A DNA stretch of 10,549 bases from Candidatus Taylorbacteria bacterium RIFCSPHIGHO2_02_FULL_44_12 (GTDB lineage Bacteria; Patescibacteriota; Minisyncoccia; Phycocordibacterales; PALSA-1337), in assembly GCA_001822575.1 (NCBI GenBank), contig MHRM01000003.1, forward strand, positions 1 through 10,549, given 5' to 3'. Under the pieces are notes generated by a model. The model saw nothing but the letters and a program-made list of their open reading frames with translations, searched no databases and was not told the origin of the DNA. Below are positions 6,217 through 10,549 of this stretch, one piece after another (position 1 is the stretch's first letter; every line of letters starts with the position of its first letter). Position numbers and translations under genes: made by a program.

Positions 6217-7377
6217 ATGAAAGCTCTGGTTAAGAAATTCTGGCGCAAACGGTCATATCACGAGCCTCTCATTGTCATGGAAATATCCGAGGAGCGTCTG
6301 CTTCACAATCTTCGTCAGTTCCAAAATCTTGCCCCGAACCACACCGTAGCTCCAGTGATCAAAAGCAACGCTTACGGTCATGGGCTCGTAGAGATAGCAA
6401 CCATTCTAGAAAAAGAAAAAGATACTCCCTTTCTGGTCATAGATTCTCATTTTGAAATGCGCGCTCTGCGTTCAGCCGGCATAAAAAGACCATTACTTGT
6501 TATCGGCTATGTCCAACCAGAAATAATATCTAGATCTAATATCAAGAATGTATCATTCACCATCACTACCATAGAAACTCTATATGCTCTTGGAGATATT
6601 AAAAATCAAAAAATAAACATACATCTGAAGATAGACATCGGCATGCATAGGCAAGGCCTAAATCCAGAAGAGATTCCGGAATCTATAAAGTTGATCAAAA
6701 ATCATCACTTATTATTCCTTGAAGGTATAACTTCCCATCTCTCTGACGCAGACAACAAAGATCCAGATTTTACAAAACAACAGATAAAAAGATGGAATGA
6801 GATAGTCAAAACATTCAAGGAAACTTTCCCAGGAATGAAGTATGTGCATTTGAGCGCCACCCATGGGCACAGATTCTCTGCTCTCATTGACGCCAATGTT
6901 TCTAGGTTGGGTATTGGTTTGTATGGGCTTGAAGATGGCCAAATGTTCTCTCCAGTCTTGGAACAAAAACCTGTGATGCAAATGAAAACCATCATAACCA
7001 GCGTCAAGACTTTGCTCTCCGGTGAAAGTATCGGATACAACAACACATTCAAGGTAAAACAAAGCATCCGCATAGCTACTATTCCTTGTGGATATTTTGA
7101 AGGGATTGATCAGCGGCTTTCCAACAATGGTTTTGTTCTGGTTGGACCGAGCCGTATCCCCTGTATGATCATCGGTAAAGTGAGCATGAATATAAGCACC
7201 TTGGATGTTTCGTCTGTTCCAAATGTCAAAGTGGGCATGAATGTGGTAGTCATCAGCAACAATTCCATAGATCCAAACTCTATTTCTTCCATATCCAAAC
7301 TCTGCCACACAAACACTTATGGCATCACCGTCCGATTTCCAGCTCATTTGAAAAGAGTGGTGGTGGATCAAAATTGA
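6217..7377 (+). CDS. alr: Alanine racemase (PLP enzyme)
   Basis: Interconverts L- and D-alanine to supply D-Ala for peptidoglycan. Length is 386 residues, usual for the family. The N-terminal barrel has the PLP-binding lysine Lys49 in APVIKSNAYGHG, Arg145 in DIGMHRQGL (family 'GMnRlG'), HLSATHG, and RLGIGLYG with Arg230 near the cofactor. The C-terminal domain has the catalytic Tyr274 in ESIGYNNTF and VSMNISTLDVS, where the usual SMDxxxVD carries Asn for Asp. About 17 basic residues precede the conserved start (LIVMEISEERL). ATG 6217 is supported by the TATAAT seven bases upstream. The TGA stop is formed by the first three bases of the palindrome at 7375-7528, so the element may have set the present 3' end. 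Divergent from rpmG. Confidence 0.94.
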   Translation: MKALVKKFWRKRSYHEPLIVMEISEERLLHNLRQFQNLAPNHTVAPVIKSNAYGHGLVEIATILEKEKDTPFLVIDSHFEMRALRSAGIKRPLLVIGYVQPEIISRSNIKNVSFTITTIETLYALGDIKNQKINIHLKIDIGMHRQGLNPEEIPESIKLIKNHHLLFLEGITSHLSDADNKDPDFTKQQIKRWNEIVKTFKETFPGMKYVHLSATHGHRFSALIDANVSRLGIGLYGLEDGQMFSPVLEQKPVMQMKTIITSVKTLLSGESIGYNNTFKVKQSIRIATIPCGYFEGIDQRLSNNGFVLVGPSRIPCMIIGKVSMNISTLDVSSVPNVKVGMNVVVISNNSIDPNSISSISKLCHTNTYGITVRFPAHLKRVVVDQN

Positions 7378-7528
7378 GCCCCAAGCGAACATTCTCGCAC
7401 CGCCCCGCAAGGTCGCCCCGTCGAATGGCAAGCCCTATTTTGGATCGCGGGAGCGACCAAAATAGGGGCCATTCTCGGGGGCTCAAACTACATTGCGGGG
7501 CGGTGCGAGAATGTTCGCTTGGGGCTCA
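7375..7528. repeat. Large nested palindrome between alr and the response regulator
   Basis: Arms 7375-7410 and 7493-7528 are 36 bases, inverted and perfect. Inside, GAATGGC/GCCATTC, CCCTATTTTGG/CCAAAATAGGG (7434-7444 with 7458-7468) and TCGC/GCGA form a second hairpin with a GGGA tip. Each arm, read outward, encodes RGGARMFAWGS. The first three bases are the alr stop; the far edge is nine bases from the convergent regulator stop. There is no T-run, so it is not a standard terminator, though it may block read-through from both sides. Its ends match those of the element at 2817-2997. Confidence 0.9.
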
Positions 7529-7537
7529 TTGAATACC

Positions 7538-8335
7538 TTAAACCTTCTCTTTTTTATCACGCAAGGTCTTGGAAATATAGCGGACTACATCATCTATGAC
7601 CATGACTGCTTTGACGATGAAACCGTCCGCTCCGGCCGCCATGGCTTTGTCGGCATCGGCCTTTTCACCCATGTTGGAAAGAACGACAACAGGAATGTTT
7701 TTGGTTGCTGGATTGGCTCTGATGTTTTCTAGAACTTCATATCCATTCATTCCCGGCATCAGTATATCCAAAACAATGATGTCTGGTTTGTTTTCCAAAA
7801 GATATTTCAAAGCTTCCTCGGCGTTGGGGACCTGATCCAAGACGCATTTCAAAAGAGAAAACTTCTTGCGAACAATGTGGCTCAAAAAATCATCATCTTC
7901 AACCCACAAAATATGTTTGCCTTTGAGGATCGGGTCCGTCTCCCTTTGCGATTCACGGTTAATAGAAAGCTGGTCGCGGATCTTTTGGACAACTTCATCC
8001 AGATTGAACTGGGCTTTGACAATATAGTCGCGGACACCCAGCTTGACAATCCGACTGATCTCCACCGGTTCTCCTGAATTGGAAATGACAATGACTGGAA
8101 TAGTTTTTAGGGTCCGGTCGGCCATGATCTCCTCCAGGATCTGATAACCATCTTTGTGCGGAAGAACGATATCAAGAAGAATCAAATCTGGAGAAAATGA
8201 TCGGATGACATGGAGAGCGTCTGCTCCATCAGAAACAAGCTTGACTTCATAGCCGCTCAAGGAAATCTTTTTGGTCAGAGCATCCGACAGAAATTTGTTG
8301 TCTTCCACAATTAGGATTTTTGGTTTATTTTTCAC
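7538..8335 (-). CDS. Response regulator with two receiver domains, no output domain
   Basis: A 265-residue phosphorelay protein made of two complete REC domains. REC1 (about 5-122): acidic pair ED at 11-12, phosphoacceptor Asp55 in LILLDIVLP, Ser85 and Lys107. REC2 (about 140-258): acidic cluster EDDD, Asp190 in IIVLDILMP, Ser220 and Lys242. Both have the residues needed for phosphorylation. There is no DNA-binding or enzymatic domain, so it probably passes or buffers phosphate or acts by protein contact. The start codon is GTG 8335 (MKNKPKILIVED), 26 bases after the kinase stop on the same strand, and no Shine-Dalgarno is visible. The cognate kinase is almost certainly the adjacent one. Confidence 0.93.
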   Translation of the reverse strand: MKNKPKILIVEDNKFLSDALTKKISLSGYEVKLVSDGADALHVIRSFSPDLILLDIVLPHKDGYQILEEIMADRTLKTIPVIVISNSGEPVEISRIVKLGVRDYIVKAQFNLDEVVQKIRDQLSINRESQRETDPILKGKHILWVEDDDFLSHIVRKKFSLLKCVLDQVPNAEEALKYLLENKPDIIVLDILMPGMNGYEVLENIRANPATKNIPVVVLSNMGEKADADKAMAAGADGFIVKAVMVIDDVVRYISKTLRDKKEKV

Positions 8336-8361
8336 AGTATTTAAATTTAAGAAAAAGCTTT

Positions 8362-9945
8362 TTATATTGCCCGAAGGGGCAAAGACACAAAGAAAGATGT
8401 CCCTTGGCCTTCCACACTCTCAAACCAGACTTTGCCACCATGATGTTCCACAATTGTCCGGACCAGAAACAATCCCAAGCCCGATCCGTCTGTGTGGATC
8501 CGAGTGGCGTTTGAAGCCCGATAGAAACGCTTGAAAATGTTCGGTTGTTGAGACACGGGAATACCTATGCCAGTATCGGCAACACAAACAGTCACGAAAT
8601 GATCTTCCTTTTTGGCGCTAACGATTATGGAACCACCCTTCATTGTATACTTGACGGCGTTCTCCAGCAAGTTTTGAAAGACCAAACGCATCTTTTCGGC
8701 GTCCATAGGCACGGCTGGGACAGAGCCACGATCCAATTTGATGGTTATGTTCTTGTTTTTGATATCGGAGGAAAGATCCACAAGTATATTCTCAATCAGA
8801 TCAAATCCATCGGTAGGTTGGAGAGAATATTCGGCCCCCTGACTGCTGATATGTTCCACATTCAGGAGATCGTTGACCAAAATTATCATCCGTTCATTGC
8901 TCTCATAAGTTTTCATTATAAATGCCTTCTGGTCTGGAGTCAGCAGACCCAAGTCGCCTTTTATGAACATAGCCAAAGTCCACTTGATCCCAGAGAGCGG
9001 TGTCCGCAACTGGTGAGCCGCCACCGAGACAAACTCGCTCTTGGCCCGCTCCAAGAGTTTGAACTGGGTAATGTTCTTTATCCAAATTAGATAACATTCG
9101 TTCTCTCCATCTCGGACGGGAGAAACGCGACGGAACGATATCTCGTATATCAGGTTGTCAATCTCTTTTTCCAAACTGATTGATCTTGAAACAGATAGCT
9201 CTCCAGACAAGTATTTGCTGGAATTAATAGTAAAATATCTGTCAAATATCTCCACAGCTTTATCAATCATACTGTCTGATATACCCATTATCCTCCTGCC
9301 ATCTTTGTTTACAAATATTGGCCGCAGAAAGGAGTCAATCAAGATGACACCTTCAAGCATGTTTTCTGTAACTGTTTCTAGTTTGTTCTTTTCGGCCTGA
9401 AGCTCTCTGGTTCTCTCTTCTACTTTTCTCTCCACTTTTGACTTTTCTTCCTCAAGCTCCTTGGTCCTTTCAAAAACCTGATCTTCCAATTCTTTGCGAC
9501 TAAGAATAGACAATCTCTCGCGAGATTTGATCTCCTCGGGCATTATGTCCAAAAAAGCGGACACCGGAACATAATCGTATTTGTCTTTGACCTGGATAAA
9601 AACACCATAAAAAAGTTCCAAGGCCACCTTGGGCCCCAAATGAGTCTTTATTTCGGTATAAAGAGCGGAATAAAGTCCTCCAAAATCACTCTTAATCAGA
9701 TCAGCCGATATTTCTCCGAAATTGACCTTGAAAGTGGAGTCAGTAAAATCAAACCCTTGATTTGAAATCGTAACAGGGCCTATAACCTTGAGATCGCTCG
9801 CGGCCAATATTTTTTCCAGGCGATCGTGACCAAATGTCTTGATCACATAGGAAGTTATCGGTTCCAAATGATCCCTAAAAAGAAGAAAGATATCTTTTGC
9901 CCCGAGAGAATTCAAGCCACCAGTGACTTTCTCTGGATCAGACAT
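8362..9945 (-). CDS. Soluble PAS sensor histidine kinase with an unknown N-terminal domain
   Basis: A 527-residue kinase with no clear membrane segment. Residues 1-150 form a globular domain I cannot name (FLLFRDHLEPITSYVIKTFG, then a section with LFYGVFIQVKDKYDYVPVSA). A charged coiled coil spans about 150-192 (ERTKELEEEKSKVERKVEER). A PAS-like domain follows at about 193-295 (ENMLEGVILIDSFLRPIFVN). HisKA has His311 in VAAHQLRTPLSG. The HATPase domain is intact: N-box NLLENAVKYT, G1 DTGIGIP with Asp457, F-box IFKRFYRA, G2 GSGLGLFLV (about 487-495). ATG 9945 shares one base with the stop of the upstream membrane gene (TGATG), so translation is probably coupled. Downstream is the double-receiver regulator, its likely partner. 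Confidence 0.94.
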   Translation of the reverse strand: MSDPEKVTGGLNSLGAKDIFLLFRDHLEPITSYVIKTFGHDRLEKILAASDLKVIGPVTISNQGFDFTDSTFKVNFGEISADLIKSDFGGLYSALYTEIKTHLGPKVALELFYGVFIQVKDKYDYVPVSAFLDIMPEEIKSRERLSILSRKELEDQVFERTKELEEEKSKVERKVEERTRELQAEKNKLETVTENMLEGVILIDSFLRPIFVNKDGRRIMGISDSMIDKAVEIFDRYFTINSSKYLSGELSVSRSISLEKEIDNLIYEISFRRVSPVRDGENECYLIWIKNITQFKLLERAKSEFVSVAAHQLRTPLSGIKWTLAMFIKGDLGLLTPDQKAFIMKTYESNERMIILVNDLLNVEHISSQGAEYSLQPTDGFDLIENILVDLSSDIKNKNITIKLDRGSVPAVPMDAEKMRLVFQNLLENAVKYTMKGGSIIVSAKKEDHFVTVCVADTGIGIPVSQQPNIFKRFYRASNATRIHTDGSGLGLFLVRTIVEHHGGKVWFESVEGQGTSFFVSLPLRAI

Positions 9946-10295
9946 CAGGCGCTCAATCTGCGAATACGACTAGCACCGACAAGCATCAGAATATAACCCA
10001 AAATGAACAAAAGGTCATGAACGATTTTCTGGGTCGGAGCTTCAGCCCAAGCCACTACCACGGAAAGAAAACCAAGAACGACTACGAACATTCCAAAACC
10101 AAAAAGATTCAATATTTGTCCGACTGTGGAGCCTTTCATCTGAATGGCGTAACGGAAAGTCAGAATACTAGCGACAAGACCTATGACGATAGCGATCCAC
10201 AAAGTATAACTGCCGGCAAAAGTGGTCGGTCCGGCTTCTTGGGCTATTTCTTGTGCATAGACGAATGGGACAACTAAAAAAGTAAAAATGCTCAT
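9945..10295 (-). CDS. Small membrane protein, first gene of the kinase operon
   Basis: I do not recognise the family. The 116 residues begin with a signal-like stretch (MSIFTFLVVPFVYAQE, possible cleavage after YAQ/A) and have three further hydrophobic segments: about 31-50 (LWIAIVIGLVASILTF), 61-85 (LNLFGFGMFVVVLGFLSVVV) and 92-110 (DLLFILGYILMLVGAS). A short basic end, RIRRLSA, is probably cytoplasmic. Its stop overlaps the kinase start by one base, so it is likely a membrane anchor or sensing partner for the otherwise soluble kinase (inference). The sequence before ATG 10295 is very A/T rich and has TAATAT-like hexamers about six bases upstream, compatible with a short or absent leader. 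Confidence 0.8.
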   Translation of the reverse strand: MSIFTFLVVPFVYAQEIAQEAGPTTFAGSYTLWIAIVIGLVASILTFRYAIQMKGSTVGQILNLFGFGMFVVVLGFLSVVVAWAEAPTQKIVHDLLFILGYILMLVGASRIRRLSA

Positions 10296-10549
10296 ATATT
10301 TATATTATTTTTATAATACTAATAACATCAAACAAGCACTGTCATTGTAGCACTAAAAGCCTTGCGATTTGTAGATACTGGGGATAAAGCTGTTATAGTC
10401 TTAACTTGTTTAATAAAACAGTGCTGTAATTATACACTTTGCGCGAACCTACTTTGAACGGAACTAAGGAAGCCAGCCCGCCGCCGCTCGCTACCACTCG
10501 CCACCCAGCAAAAAAGTTTTCTCTGCATTTCTGATTTTGCGCGCGCCGG
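10296..10549. other. Gene-free right end, A/T-rich then G/C-rich
   Basis: No coding sequence is supported. TGGGGATAA (10379-10387) and TTATACACT (10430-10438) each match the DnaA box TGTGGATAA/TTATCCACA in all but one or two positions. AGCACTGT (10335-10342) is inverted as ACAGTGCT (10418-10425), and AGCACT repeats at 10349. On the minus strand TATAAT (10434-10429) with TTCAAA 18 bases upstream could be a promoter for the operon to its left, with a long leader. From about 10471 the sequence becomes C/G-rich, unlike the rest, and may belong to the next gene or repeat. Confidence 0.35.

Noticed and set aside
6712..7431. 239-residue minus-strand frame antisense to alr
   Set aside because: It is the shadow of a clear alanine racemase; its first residues come from the palindrome arm and the rest has no recognisable domain.
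7375..7528. Integron attC site or CRISPR repeat
   Set aside because: No GTTRRRY core sites, no cassette array, no integrase and no repeated spacers; there is one palindrome with nested arms.
7375..7528. Ordinary Rho-independent terminator
   Set aside because: The arms are far longer than usual, no T-run follows on either side, and the ends are shared with a second element that is not at a gene end.
7493..7732. 79-residue plus-strand frame starting in the palindrome
   Set aside because: It mostly overlaps the response regulator in antisense and has no protein features of its own.
8440..8460. Possible parS site (TGTTCCACAATTG)
   Set aside because: It lacks the palindromic core TTTCACGTGAAA; no convincing parS was found in the window.
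8545..9090. 181-residue plus-strand frame
   Set aside because: It lies fully antisense to the HisKA and ATPase domains of a well-supported kinase.

Overview
The window most resembles a chromosome fragment from a Patescibacteria (Candidate Phyla Radiation, Parcubacteria-like) organism. This is an inference from gene style only: single-copy housekeeping genes packed with tiny gaps or overlaps, tRNA genes with no encoded CCA end, hardly any Shine-Dalgarno sequences, and histidine kinases of the 'SHQMRTP / AAHQLRTP' type. No rRNA or other taxonomic marker is present to confirm it.

Layout. Positions 1-1782 hold the 3' three quarters of topA (DNA topoisomerase I). It converges, with a 6-base gap, on parB (1789-2763, minus). 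Between parB and a tRNA-Leu(CAA) gene (3018-3099) lies a rod-like inverted-repeat element (2817-2997). A plus-strand run follows: a membrane histidine kinase (3170-4249), a multi-pass membrane protein (4252-5019), and miaA (4979-5932), whose start lies inside the membrane gene. The last 65 bases of miaA lie on the opposite strand of a tRNA-Trp(CCA) gene (5868-5938, minus). That tRNA follows rpmG, the 51-residue ribosomal protein L33 (5991-6146, minus). A divergent promoter region separates rpmG from alr (alanine racemase, 6217-7377). alr ends exactly where a 154-base nested palindrome begins (7375-7528). Beyond it a minus-strand operon runs back from the right end: a small membrane protein (9945-10295), a PAS/histidine kinase (8362-9945), and a response regulator with two receiver domains and no output domain (7538-8335). 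The last 254 bases have no gene I can support.

How the parts relate. Two separate membrane-protein/histidine-kinase modules give this short region a strong signalling content. MiaA modifies A37 of tRNAs with A36-A37-A38, and both tRNAs here carry that motif. The alr and parB promoters place a -10 hexamer exactly seven bases before ATG, which suggests leaderless mRNAs.

The most interesting signal is a set of palindromic elements. One is inserted in frame in topA (649-725) and encodes nearly the same peptide on both strands. Two others (2817-2997 and 7375-7528) share their terminal sequences and look like members of one dispersed family. The in-frame topA element resembles, in concept, the Rickettsia palindromic elements.
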